A stretch of 64,000 bases of DNA from Bog-532 sp963742875 (GCA_963742875.1 CAVUNO010000025.1:372001-436000); one strand, 5' to 3'. Numbered from the stretch's first letter, positions 45,476 to 54,544 are shown. Numbers and translations: made by a program. The notes: generated by a model not told the origin, from the letters alone.

Positions 45476-47290
45476 TCAGGCAGCCGATCCGGCCGGGGTG
45501 CCGACCGGCTGGGCGAGGATCTGGCTGAGCGCGGCGGCCAGCGCGGCGCGGGGGTCGCTGTCAGCGGCCGGGTGCCGCCAGGCGATGAACCGGTCCGGGC
45601 GGACCAGGATCGCGCCGCCGCTGGTGATCTGGCGGTGGCGCAGCCAGGTGCAGCGCGGGTCGTACAGGTCGCCGTCAAGGTGGCCGATCCGCACCGCGTC
45701 GAGCGGAAGGTCCGCCTCCGCGGCGAGTTCCCTGGCCGCGTCGCACCACTCCTGGCCGTCCTCGCCGGCGATCAGCAGGAACCGCCCCGGCGCGAGGAGG
45801 TCCTTGACCGGGCGGCGGTGGCCGTCCTCGTCGTCGATCCAGGCGTGCGGCAGCGGGGCACCCGGGCGGGTGGACGGCTGGTACACGCGGATCCCGTCGA
45901 TCGGCGCGGGCGGGGCGCTGCCGTCGGGAACCACGGCGGCGGACTGGTAGCTGTAGCCGTATTCGACGTTGAGCTCGCTGAACTCCATCGACTGCGCGCG
46001 CATCATCCGCAGCACGGCCGAGCGGTGCCCGGCGTCCTCGGGCCGGCCGTCCCACATCCGGCGCAGCTGGGCCATGTTCTGCTCGGCGGTGTTCTCGTGG
46101 GAGATGCCGAGCGCCGCGCCGATCTCGAAGTGGTTGACCGCGTTCTCCAGCGACCGCTGCGCGTTGTGCTGATCGACCGGGCGCCGCTCGGCTTCGTAGG
46201 TGTCCAGCAGCGCCGGAGATGCGTGCCCGGCGAGCACGGCCGCGACCTTCCAGCACAGGTTCTGCGCGTCGTGGATCGCGCTGGTCAGCCCCAGCCCGCC
46301 GGTGGGCGGGTGGCGGTGCGCCGCGTCCCCGGCCAGGAGCACGCGGCCGGCCCGGAACGCGGAGGCCAGCACCGCCTCGACCGACCAGCGGGTGATCTTG
46401 TGGATCGTCATCGGCAGGTCCGGGATGCCCAGTGCCTGGCGGGCGTCGGCTTCGACCTGCGCGTCGGACTGGGCGCGGGGATCATCGACCGGGTAGTTCA
46501 GGTGGATCACCCACTCCCCGGACTGGGGACCCCACTGCTGCGGTCCCATCGGGACCATCACCACCAGCACGCCGGCTTGCGGTGAGAAGATCCAGCGGAT
46601 CAGCACGTCCGGGTCCTTGGCCCAGGGTGAGAAGTCGGCGGAGACGTGCAGCGTCGCGGTCTGCGTGATCACGCCGAGCCCCTCGTATTCGGCACCGATC
46701 AGGCTGGCCACCCGCCGGCCGCCGTCCGCGCCGAGCAGGTACCGGCAGCGCACCGCGTAGGAGCGGCCGGAGGCGTTGTCGCGGATCGTGGCCCGCACGG
46801 CCTCGCCGTCTTGCTCCAGGCCGGTCAGCTCGTGGCCGAACCGGATCCGGCCCGGCGAGAGCTTCTCCGCGCGGGCCTTCAGCAGCGGCTCCAGCCGGAT
46901 CTGCGGCAGGTTCTGCTGCCGCCACGGGCTGGCCGCCCGCCAGCTGTCATCGGCCCCGCCGGCGCCCCAGCACTCCAGGCGCGCGAGGCGGCGGCCGTAG
47001 TCCGGGCCCGGGCCGGCCAGGCCCGCGTAGAACGCGGTCGCCGCCATCTGCTCCGGCGGCGTGCTGCGCTCGGCGATCGCGCCGGCCACGCCCGCGTCGT
47101 CCAGCACCTCCATCGCCCGCTGGTTCAGCACATGGGCCTTGGGCAGATCGGAGGTCTGCGGGCGCGCGCTGACCAGCAGGTGCTCCACGCCCAGGCGGGC
47201 CAGCAGCATCGAGCTGGTCAGGCCGGCGCCGCCGCCGCCCACGATCAGAACCGGGACGTCCTCTTCCTCAGCACCTGCGGTGAAACGCAT
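45476..47290 (-). CDS. TfdB-like FAD-dependent phenol hydroxylase
   Basis: A 604-residue class A flavoprotein monooxygenase similar in layout to 2,4-dichlorophenol 6-monooxygenase and phenol 2-monooxygenase. FAD-binding VLIVGGGGAGLTSSMLLARL lies near residue 13-32, YLLGADGGRRVASLIG near 185 and GRVLLAGDAAHRHPPTGG near 315. The C-terminal thioredoxin-like domain contains GRFLLIAGEDGQEWCDAARE. I start at ATG 47290, with AGGAGG upstream. It is divergent from the TetR gene, with palindromes in between, the usual layout for inducible aromatic catabolism. A C-terminal relic of a homologue lies at 34630. Confidence 0.88.
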   Translation of the reverse strand: MRFTAGAEEEDVPVLIVGGGGAGLTSSMLLARLGVEHLLVSARPQTSDLPKAHVLNQRAMEVLDDAGVAGAIAERSTPPEQMAATAFYAGLAGPGPDYGRRLARLECWGAGGADDSWRAASPWRQQNLPQIRLEPLLKARAEKLSPGRIRFGHELTGLEQDGEAVRATIRDNASGRSYAVRCRYLLGADGGRRVASLIGAEYEGLGVITQTATLHVSADFSPWAKDPDVLIRWIFSPQAGVLVVMVPMGPQQWGPQSGEWVIHLNYPVDDPRAQSDAQVEADARQALGIPDLPMTIHKITRWSVEAVLASAFRAGRVLLAGDAAHRHPPTGGLGLTSAIHDAQNLCWKVAAVLAGHASPALLDTYEAERRPVDQHNAQRSLENAVNHFEIGAALGISHENTAEQNMAQLRRMWDGRPEDAGHRSAVLRMMRAQSMEFSELNVEYGYSYQSAAVVPDGSAPPAPIDGIRVYQPSTRPGAPLPHAWIDDEDGHRRPVKDLLAPGRFLLIAGEDGQEWCDAARELAAEADLPLDAVRIGHLDGDLYDPRCTWLRHRQITSGGAILVRPDRFIAWRHPAADSDPRAALAAALSQILAQPVGTPAGSAA

Positions 47291-47320
47291 GGCGCCTCCT
47301 TCCTCTAGAACTGGAATGAA

Positions 47321-47355
47321 CACTACAATAGTGAAATTGGAGTGTCAACTCCAAT
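47321..47355. promoter_or_regulatory. Palindromic operator(s) between hydroxylase and tetR
   Basis: Two palindromes lie next to each other: CACTA-CAA-TAGTG (47321-47333) and ATTGGAGT-GTCA-ACTCCAAT (47336-47355). They occupy the divergent promoter region between the hydroxylase (start 47290) and the TetR gene (start 47376), the expected binding site of the regulator. Confidence 0.68.
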
Positions 47356-47375
47356 AGTCGCGGTATGCTGGCCGC

Positions 47376-48004
47376 ATGGCAGGGCGAATCGAGGTGACGC
47401 CCAACCGCCGGGGCGTGAGGTCCCGGGAACTGGTGCTGGACGCCGCCGAGCGGGTGATGGCCGAGCACGGCTTCGAAGCCGCCACCCTGGCCCGCGTGGT
47501 GGCCGAAGCCGGCATCCCGATGAGCTCCGTCTACCACTATTTCGGGTCCAAGGACGGCATCCTGCTCGCCGTCATGGAACGCGGCGCGGACCGCTTTTTC
47601 GCCGGCTTGCCCGACCTGACCCGCCGGGCCGGGCGCCCCGCGCAGCACCTGGCCCGGGTGGTGTCGGCCGTCGTCGGCACGCTCCAGCGGCACCCGGACT
47701 TCCTCCGGCTGCTGATCGTCTTCGCCGCGCAGCCCCCCGCCGACGGGCCAGGGAGAGATACAGGCCGTCGTCCGCCGGGTCCGCGGGCACGCGCTCGAGC
47801 TCCTGCGGGCCCAGATAGCGGCCGCGTTCGGCGACGATCCGCGCGAGCCCGGTCACTGACCAGCTCGCGCGGTTCGCGCTCGCCGCCATCGACGGCGCGT
47901 TCGTGGCCGGCCAGACCGACCGCGGGGCCACGCTGGAGTTGCTGCTCCAGCCGCTCGCGCCCTCGCTCGTGGCGTCGCGCCAGGCCCTGCTGGCCGGAAG
48001 CTGA
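47376..48004 (+). pseudogene. TetR-family regulator with two +1 frameshifts
   Basis: The N-terminal HTH is intact: SRELVLDAAERVMAEHGFEA, then TLARVVAEAGIPMSSVYHYF, the TetR recognition helix. The ligand domain is broken: after FAAQPPADG an extra base near 47748 (GGGCCAGGG) shifts to GEIQAVVRRVRGHALELLRA, and a second extra C near 47850 (GAGCCCGG) shifts to TDQLARFALAAIDGAFVAGQ, ending at TGA 48002-48004. The corrected protein would be about 209 residues. As written, only the HTH and one helix are made before nonsense sequence. It likely regulated the divergent hydroxylase and perhaps operon B. Confidence 0.78.
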
Positions 48005-48337
48005 GCAGGCCACCCGGTGTCCGTGGCCGGCCGCGGTGTCAAGCCCCGGGCCGGCCGGGAAACCCCCCGCTCTTGCTGCGGAAAGGTTGTTCCGAAACGG
48101 CTGCCTGCCTTGCCGGGCTCGCTCTGCCCCGGATAACCGACGATCCGGGTAGACCACACGCATCGCAGCGCCACCCTGGCTAGCCGGTGATCCCTAGAGC
48201 CCGCCGCCAGATGAGCCGGCGGTGACCAGGGACGTCACTTCTCACACGTCGATGATGGGGCGCTCGGGCGTGCCCGCCAGCCGCGATGCCCCAGATGCCT
48301 GCGCCCGGCAGTGCGGCGCTCACTCGCGCCATCGCGC
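48005..48337. other. Gene-free region upstream of operon B
   Basis: No family or strong coding signal. The operon B promoter begins at 48338. Confidence 0.4.
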
Positions 48338-48376
48338 TTGACAATCATCCGATCATGTCTGATAACTTATTACAAG
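48338..48376 (+). promoter_or_regulatory. Operon B promoter with CTGATA-N6-TACAAG box
   Basis: TTGACA (48338-48343), 17-bp spacer, GATAAC (48361-48366). The box CTGATA-N6-TACAAG (48359-48376) overlaps the -10, as in operon A. The first gene starts at 48422, with AAAGGAG at 48408-48414. Confidence 0.55.
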
Positions 48377-48421
48377 ACTGATGAAACCTGACAGTAGGTT
48401 GGGGCGCGAAAGGAGCTGATC

Positions 48422-49577
48422 ATGATGACACAGGACAGCCGGACGGAGGTCCTGGCTGGCGTGGGACAGGCCCAGGACCCGCATCGCTCGCTGCACAGCG
48501 AGACCGGTGCGCTGCGCGGGGAGCACCCGGGGCGGTCGGGGAATCCGCTGGTCAAGGTGGCCGGGCTGGCGTGGCTGGAGTTCGACGAAGCCGGACCTGG
48601 ACCGCGCCGAGCGGTTCGGCACCGACTTCGGCTTCACCGTGGCCGACCGGACGCCGGACACGCTGCTGCTGCGCGGCCGTCAGGCGAGCGCGGCGTGCCT
48701 GGTGGTCCGCCGCGGCCCGCGCCCCCGGTTCGTCGGGCCTGCCTTCCAGGCCGCCGACCGCGACGACCTGGACCGGCTGGCCCGCGGCATGGACGGGACG
48801 GTCACCGCGCACTGGGGCGGCCACACCGTCCTGCTGCGTGACCCCAGCGGGTACCCGGTGCGGGTGGTGCACGGCGTCCCGGACCTGCCCGCGCTGCCCG
48901 GACGTCCCCCGCTGCCGCTGAACTTCGGCTCCGGGCCGGCCCGCGTCAACGCCACGCAGCGGCCGGCCCGGCGGCCGGCGGAGGTCCAGCGGCTGGGGCA
49001 CGTGGTGCTGGGCACCACCCGGTTCCGCGCGGCGCTGGACTGGTACCTGGACACCCTCGGGCTGATCGTCAGCGATTTCCTGTACCTGGACGGGCAGCGT
49101 GACCGCGGCCCGGCGATGGCGTTCATCCGCTGCGACCTGGGCACCGTCCCCGCCGACCACCACACACTGGCCATGGCCCTGCAGCCGCACACCGGCTACG
49201 TGCACTCGGCCTACGAGCTGACCGACCTGGATGAGGTCGCCGCCAGCGGGGAGTACCTGCGCGAGCGCGGCTACCGGCACGCGTGGGGCCTGGGAAGGCA
49301 CATCCAGGGCAGCCAGATCTTCGACTACTGGCGTGACCCGGACCGGCTGATGTTCGAGCACTACACCGACGGCGACGTGTTCGGCGCCGCGATGGAGCCC
49401 GGCTGGGCTCCGCTGTCGGCCAGCGGCCTGGCCCAGTGGGGGCCGAAGGCCACGGCGGAGTTCACCGGCACCAACGACCCGCGCGTGGCCGTCGCGGCGA
49501 TCAAAGCCCTGCGGGAGAAGGGCAACGAGGTGGACCTGCGCGCGCTGCGCGGGCTGATCAAGGCGATGAGCTCCTGA
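48422..49577 (+). pseudogene. Two-domain VOC extradiol dioxygenase (operon B), frameshifted near the start
   Basis: Twin of 40103-41257. ATG 48422 (AAGGAG upstream) opens with a leader different from copy A, then RSLHSETGALRGEHPGRSGN and KVAGLAWLEF as in A. At about 48586 an extra C (TTCGACGAAGCC, TTCGAGAAGCC in A) shifts the frame. The remaining 330 codons, with both VOC domains and all metal ligands, are perfect in the other frame. Without correction no dioxygenase is made from this copy; no good internal start is apparent. Copy A is intact. Confidence 0.86.
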
Positions 49578-49603
49578 CGGGATTTCGCGCGAAGGAGAGC
49601 TCG

Positions 49604-50566
49604 ATGAGTATCAACCTGGCCCGCACCGCGGAGGCCTGGTGGGCGGTGACGCCGGCCGGGCTGGTCCGGCTGGACCTGCCCGCGGCCACGACGGCCGGGC
49701 TGCTCGCCGGCCGGGCGGCGCTGGCCGCGGCGATCGAGGCCGCGCACGCCACCGCGCCGCGGGAGGCGGTGCCCGCTGAATCCCTGGACCTGGTCAGCCC
49801 GGTGACCGCTCCGGCGCGGGTGGTCGCGCAGGCGGTGAACTACCGGTCCCACGCGATCGACTCCGGGTTCGACCCGGCCACGGTGCCGGCGGCGTTCTTC
49901 CGTAAGGCCTCGCACTCGATCACCGGCCCGGCCAGCGACATCATCCGCCCCGGCGGGGTCGGGTTCCTGGACTACGAGGTGGAGCTCGGCCTGGTCATCG
50001 GGACGGACCTGCCGGTCGGTACCACGGTGACCGACGCGGACCTGGCCCGCTACGTCGCCGCGCTGGTGGTCGCCGACGATGTCAGCGCCCGGCAGATCCA
50101 GCTGGTCAAGACCCAGTTCTACGAGGCCAAGTCCTACCCCACCTTCACCCCGGTGGGTCCCTGGCTGACCCTGGTGGATGCGGCGGACCTGGCCCGGCTG
50201 GGCTCGCTGCGGCTGACGCTGCGGGTGAACGGGCAGGTGCGGCAGGACAACAGCGTGGCGGCGGACATGATCGTCCGGCCGGCCCGCGCGCTGACCTTGC
50301 TGTCCCGGTTCCAGCCGATGGCCCCGGGCGACCTGCTGCTGACCGGCACCCCCGGCGGCACCGCGCTGAAAGCACCAGCCAAGCTCGCCGGGCTGGTCGC
50401 CGGGCTGCTGCCGCCCGCCACCCGGTGGAAGCTGTTCTTCGGCCGGCAGGCGGGCAACCCCCGCTACCTGCACGACGGCGACGTCATCACCGCGACCATC
50501 GCCTCGCCCGACGGGCAGCTCGACCTGGGCACCCAGCACAACACCATCATCGGGAAGCTGCCATGA
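49604..50566 (+). CDS. Fumarylacetoacetate hydrolase-family protein (operon B)
   Basis: A 320-residue twin of the operon A protein, apparently identical over its full length. FAH fold with metal-site DYEVELGLVIG and VVADDVSARQ, active-site His in VNYRSHAIDSG and TGTPGG. It probably hydrates or hydrolyses the ring-cleavage product made by the dioxygenase (inference from context). GAAGGAGAG lies before ATG 49604. The stop overlaps the ligase start as ATGA. Confidence 0.9.
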   Translation: MSINLARTAEAWWAVTPAGLVRLDLPAATTAGLLAGRAALAAAIEAAHATAPREAVPAESLDLVSPVTAPARVVAQAVNYRSHAIDSGFDPATVPAAFFRKASHSITGPASDIIRPGGVGFLDYEVELGLVIGTDLPVGTTVTDADLARYVAALVVADDVSARQIQLVKTQFYEAKSYPTFTPVGPWLTLVDAADLARLGSLRLTLRVNGQVRQDNSVAADMIVRPARALTLLSRFQPMAPGDLLLTGTPGGTALKAPAKLAGLVAGLLPPATRWKLFFGRQAGNPRYLHDGDVITATIASPDGQLDLGTQHNTIIGKLP

Positions 50567-52437
50567 CCACCAAACAGACAACGACACTGCCGCTGCCGGA
50601 GTCGACCTACCAGCTGCTGCTGGACGCCGCCCGCGCCTGGCCCGATGCCGTGGCCATGCAATGGATCCCGGACCCGGGTGATTACACCCGGCGCCTGGAC
50701 TGGACCTACGCGCAGCTGGCGGGTACGGTGACCCGGATCGCCAATGCGCTGACCGCGGTGGGGGTGCGGCGCGGTGACGCGGTGACGCTGTCCAGCGTCA
50801 ACACCTCCATGCTGTACGCGGCCACGCTGGCCGCGGAGGCCGCCGGGATCGCCGCCCCGGTCAACCCCGCGCTGTCGAGCGAGCGGATCACCGAGCTGAT
50901 CCGCCGCACGGGATCGCGGGTCCTGGTCGCGGCCGGGCCCGAGCTGGACCCGCAGCTGTGGCAGCGGCTGCTCGAGGTGGCCCGGCAGGCGGGGATGACC
51001 GCGGTCCTGGCGCTGCGGCCGGACGGCGCCCGCGGCACCCCGCCTCTCCTGGACGGTGACGCGCCTGCCGGGCATGCCCCGGACAGCCGCGGGCCGGTCG
51101 TGGCCTACCTGGATGAGGTGATCGCCGGGCAGCCAGGCCGCCTGGCCGGCGCGGACCCGCCGACGGCAGATGATCTGGCCGCGTTCGTGCACACCGGCGG
51201 GACTACCGGCGCCCCGAAGATCGCCGCGCACACCCACGCCAACCAGCTCGCCTGCGGCCGGGGGATCGCGGTGTGCAGCGGGCTGGCGGCCGGGGAGGGG
51301 ATGCTGGGCGGGCTGCCGCTGTTCCACGTCAACGCGCTGATCGTCACCGGCATCGCGCCGATGTTCAGCGGCGCCCGGGTGGTGTGGCCAGGCCCGGCCG
51401 GCTACCGCGACAAGGCCCTGTACACCCGGTTCTGGACGATCGTCGAGCACTACCAGATCGCGGCCATGTCCGCCGTGCCCACCGTCTACGGCACCCTGGC
51501 GCAGGTCCCGGTCGACGCCGACATCAGTACGCTGCGCGTGCCGATCGTGGGCGCGTCCCCGCTGCCGTCCTCGGTGCGCGAAGCCTTCGCCCGGCACACC
51601 GGGCGGCACCTGCTGGAGGGCTACGGACTCACCGAGGCGACCTGCGCGAGCACCTGGACCCGGCCGGGGCAGGAACGGCCCGGGTCGGTCGGCCGGGCCC
51701 TGCCCGGCCAGCAGGTCAAAGCCGTCCGGATCGGCGACGGGCCGTGGGCCGAATGCGGCCCCGGCGAGACCGGCGTGCTGGTGATCGGCGGGCCCGCCGT
51801 GTTCGCCGGGTACGTCACCGACCCGGCCCCCGGCGGTCCCCGGGTGAGCCGGGAAGGCATCGTCCGTGACGGCTGGCTGGACACCGGCGACCTCGGCCGC
51901 GTCGACGCCGGCGGCTTCGTCTCCCTCACCGGCCGGGCCAAGGACCTGATCATCCGCGGCGGCCACAACATCGACCCCCGGGTGATCGAGGAGGCGCTGC
52001 TGCGCCACCCCGGCGTCCGCGCCGCCGTGGCCGTCGGCCGCCCCGACCGGCACGCCGGCGAGATCCCGGTCGCCTACGTCGTCCCGGCCGGCCCCGGCCG
52101 GTTCGACGAGGCCGACCTGCTGGCGTGGGCCGCGGACGCCATCGACGAGCCCGCCGCCCGGCCCAAGCGCATCTACCCGGTCACCGAGATCCCGGTCACC
52201 GCGGTCGGTAAGCAGTTCAAGCCCGCGCTGGCCGCCGACGCCGCCGTCCGCGCCATCACCGACGCGCTGGACGCGGCGGGCCTGCCGGATGCCCGGGCCA
52301 CCGCGGCGCACGAGGACGGGCGGCTGGTCGTCACCGTGACCGGCGCCGACCCCGATCGCGTGCAAGACGCCGTCGCCGGGTTCGCCCTGACCGTCCGCTC
52401 CGGGCCGTCGCCCGCCGAACAGACCACCAGCAAGTGA
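50563..52437 (+). CDS. AMP-dependent acyl-CoA ligase (operon B)
   Basis: A 624-residue twin of 37240-39117, one codon shorter (AGQPGRL for AGQPAGRL) and with a few substitutions (DAVAM, LLEVA, AECGPG). All ANL motifs are present: HTGGTTGAPK, EGYGLTEATC, GWLDTGDLG, the GRAKDLIIRGGHN hinge and the C-terminal Lys in AVGKQFKP. Acyl-CoA formation from an aromatic side-chain acid is the likely step. The stop TGA (52435-52437) overlaps a GTG of the hydroxylase frame. Confidence 0.9.
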   Translation: MTTKQTTTLPLPESTYQLLLDAARAWPDAVAMQWIPDPGDYTRRLDWTYAQLAGTVTRIANALTAVGVRRGDAVTLSSVNTSMLYAATLAAEAAGIAAPVNPALSSERITELIRRTGSRVLVAAGPELDPQLWQRLLEVARQAGMTAVLALRPDGARGTPPLLDGDAPAGHAPDSRGPVVAYLDEVIAGQPGRLAGADPPTADDLAAFVHTGGTTGAPKIAAHTHANQLACGRGIAVCSGLAAGEGMLGGLPLFHVNALIVTGIAPMFSGARVVWPGPAGYRDKALYTRFWTIVEHYQIAAMSAVPTVYGTLAQVPVDADISTLRVPIVGASPLPSSVREAFARHTGRHLLEGYGLTEATCASTWTRPGQERPGSVGRALPGQQVKAVRIGDGPWAECGPGETGVLVIGGPAVFAGYVTDPAPGGPRVSREGIVRDGWLDTGDLGRVDAGGFVSLTGRAKDLIIRGGHNIDPRVIEEALLRHPGVRAAVAVGRPDRHAGEIPVAYVVPAGPGRFDEADLLAWAADAIDEPAARPKRIYPVTEIPVTAVGKQFKPALAADAAVRAITDALDAAGLPDARATAAHEDGRLVVTVTGADPDRVQDAVAGFALTVRSGPSPAEQTTSK

Positions 52438-52457
52438 CCGCAGAAAGATACACGACC

Positions 52458-54185
52458 ATGAACGACCAGTACCCCGCGAACTCCCAGCCGGTCATCGTCG
52501 TCGGCGCCGGCCCGGCCGGCTGCACCGCGGCCCTCCTGCTCGCCGACTTCGGCATTCCCGTCACCCTGCTGGAACGCTGGCCCCAGCCGCATCCGCTGCC
52601 CCGCGCGGTGCACCTGGACGACGAGGTCGCCCGGACCCTGGACCGGATCGGCGTGAGCGAGGGATTCCTGGCCCGGTCCCGGCCCGGCAGCGGGCTGCGG
52701 CTGCTGGACGCCGGGCACCGCGTGATGGCCGAGTTCCGGCGGGAGCACCAGGCCAGCCAGCACGGCTTCCCCCAAGCGAACATGTTCCACCAGCCCGACC
52801 TGGAAGAGCTGCTGCTCGCCCGGGTCGAGGCGCACCCGCTGATCGGCTTCCGCCGCGGCACCGAGGTGATCGGGCTGGACGATGACGATGCCCCCGGCCC
52901 GCTCACCGCGGCCCCGGTCCGGGTGCACGCCCGCATCGCCGGCCAGCCGCAGACGTTCACCGGCCGGGTCGTGCTGGGCTGCGACGGCGCCAACAGCACG
53001 ATCCGCCAGCTGACCGGGATCACCATGGAGGACCTGGGCTTCACCGAGCGCTGGCTCGTAGTCGACATCAAGGCCGAGACCGGCCTTAATACCTGGGACG
53101 GCGTGGAGCAGATCTGCGACCCGGGCCGGGCCGCCACCTTCATGCAGGTCACCGGCGACCGGTACCGCTGGGAGTTCCGGCTGTTCGACGGCGAAGACGA
53201 AACCGGCCTGATCACCCCGCACGCCCTCGGCCAGCTGCTAGCACCTTGGACCGGACGCAGCGACCTGGCCGGCTTGCAGATCATCCGCAGCGCCAGCTAC
53301 ACCTTCCGCGCCCGGCTGGCCTCCCGCTTCCAGGCCGGGCGGGTCTTCCTGCTCGGCGACGCCGCCCACCTCACCCCGCCGTTCATCGGCCAGGGCCTGG
53401 CCGCCGGGCTGCGCGACGCCGACAACCTGGCCTGGAAACTCGCGCACGTGCTCACCGGCCGGGCCGGGGCCGGCCTGCTGGCCAGTTATGAGGCTGAACG
53501 CCGCCCGCACGCCAAGGCCCTGATCAAAAAGGCCGTCCGGGTCGGCTGGGCGATGACCGGCGGCCAGGACCGGGCCGCCGCCATCCGCCGGATCGCCCTG
53601 GCCGCCGCCGTGCGCAGCGACCGCATCAGCGAGTTCATGGGCTCCACGGCCACCCCCCGGCTGAAGGCCGGCGCCCTGCAGCCACCCCCGCGGCGCCTCC
53701 TGCCATCCGGCATTCCGCCCGCGCTGCGGATCGGCGGCCTGATCCCCAACCCCCTGGTCTCCACCAGTGACGGCCCCCCCGTCCGGCTGGACACGATCCT
53801 GGCCGGACGCCCCGCCGTGCTGACCGCACGCCGCCCCGACCCCGCACTGACGGACTTCTGCCGCCGGCACGGCCTCGTCCTGGTCCGGATCAGCAGCACA
53901 TCCGGGACCCGCCCCCCCGCAGGACCGGGCGCCGGGCAGGACGCCGACTGGATCGACGTCCGTCTCGCCGGCGACGCACCGCCCGCGGGCATCCGGGCCC
54001 TGGTGGCCAACCCGGCGCTGACCGTCATCGTGCGCCCCGACCGCGTGATCGCGGCGGTGGAGCCCCGGCACCGGCTGCCGCGCCTGCCCTGGTACGTCCC
54101 GGCCACGGCCGGCCGCGGGTCTCCGGTCACGGCTCACCCGCCCGCTCAGCCCGATCACGCCCGCCCGTTCCCGTCAACACGCTAG
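52458..54185 (+). CDS. FAD-dependent aromatic hydroxylase (operon B, intact copy)
   Basis: A 575-residue MhpA/TfdB-type monooxygenase. VIVVGAGPAGCTAALLLADF near residue 10-29 binds FAD, GCDGANSTIR is the DG motif, and GRVFLLGDAAHLTPPFIGQG near 298 contacts FAD. The C-terminal thioredoxin-like domain ends in a variable Pro/Ala-rich tail. I prefer ATG 52458 (AGAAAGA upstream), although GTG 52434 overlapping the ligase stop is possible. It would make the diol that the dioxygenase cleaves (inference). The last 27 residues are outside the identical tract and differ from copy A. Confidence 0.88.
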   Translation: MNDQYPANSQPVIVVGAGPAGCTAALLLADFGIPVTLLERWPQPHPLPRAVHLDDEVARTLDRIGVSEGFLARSRPGSGLRLLDAGHRVMAEFRREHQASQHGFPQANMFHQPDLEELLLARVEAHPLIGFRRGTEVIGLDDDDAPGPLTAAPVRVHARIAGQPQTFTGRVVLGCDGANSTIRQLTGITMEDLGFTERWLVVDIKAETGLNTWDGVEQICDPGRAATFMQVTGDRYRWEFRLFDGEDETGLITPHALGQLLAPWTGRSDLAGLQIIRSASYTFRARLASRFQAGRVFLLGDAAHLTPPFIGQGLAAGLRDADNLAWKLAHVLTGRAGAGLLASYEAERRPHAKALIKKAVRVGWAMTGGQDRAAAIRRIALAAAVRSDRISEFMGSTATPRLKAGALQPPPRRLLPSGIPPALRIGGLIPNPLVSTSDGPPVRLDTILAGRPAVLTARRPDPALTDFCRRHGLVLVRISSTSGTRPPAGPGAGQDADWIDVRLAGDAPPAGIRALVANPALTVIVRPDRVIAAVEPRHRLPRLPWYVPATAGRGSPVTAHPPAQPDHARPFPSTR

Positions 54186-54196
54186 AAGAGGTTCCC

Positions 54197-54544
54197 ATGT
54201 TCGTCACGATCTCGCTGCTCACGACCGCGGTCTGTCTCCTCCCGGGAGCCGGTAAGCTGCTGGGCCAGCCGAAGATGCGGCAGTCCGCCGAGCACTTCGG
54301 TATTCCCTGGCCCAGGTACCGGCTCATCGGCGTCGCCGAGCTCGCCGCCGCCGCGGGCATCCTGATCGGCCTGTGGTGGCATCCCCTCGGCCTGGCCGCC
54401 GCGGCCGGGATGGCCCTGCTGCTCCTCGGCGCGATGATCACCCACCGGCGCGCAGCAGACGGCGGGAAGGAGATGGCACCGGCCCTGCTCGCCCTCGCCA
54501 TCACCATCGCCTACCTGGCCATCGCCCTCATCAGCTGGCCATGA
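54197..54544 (+). CDS. DoxX-like small membrane protein (operon B, intact copy)
   Basis: A 115-residue protein with four hydrophobic segments: TISLLTTAVCLLPGAGKLLG, VAELAAAAGILIGLWW, LAAAAGMALLLLGAM and LAITIAYLAIALISW. The conserved AEHFGIPWPRYRLIG block between the first two is typical of DoxX-like family members. ATG 54197 has AGAGG upstream, 11 bp after the hydroxylase stop. It is the last gene of operon B. The role is unknown; DoxX-like proteins often accompany redox enzymes. Confidence 0.82.
   Translation: MFVTISLLTTAVCLLPGAGKLLGQPKMRQSAEHFGIPWPRYRLIGVAELAAAAGILIGLWWHPLGLAAAAGMALLLLGAMITHRRAADGGKEMAPALLALAITIAYLAIALISWP

Larger units (their letters stand above)
48473..54105. repeat. 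5.6-kb inverted repeat, copy B
   Basis: Reverse-complement partner of 35571-41206. It starts at CAGGACCCGCATCGCT in the dioxygenase leader and ends at GTCCCGGCCA in the hydroxylase C-terminus. The 7,266-bp spacer between the copies could be inverted by homologous recombination between them. Confidence 0.95.
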
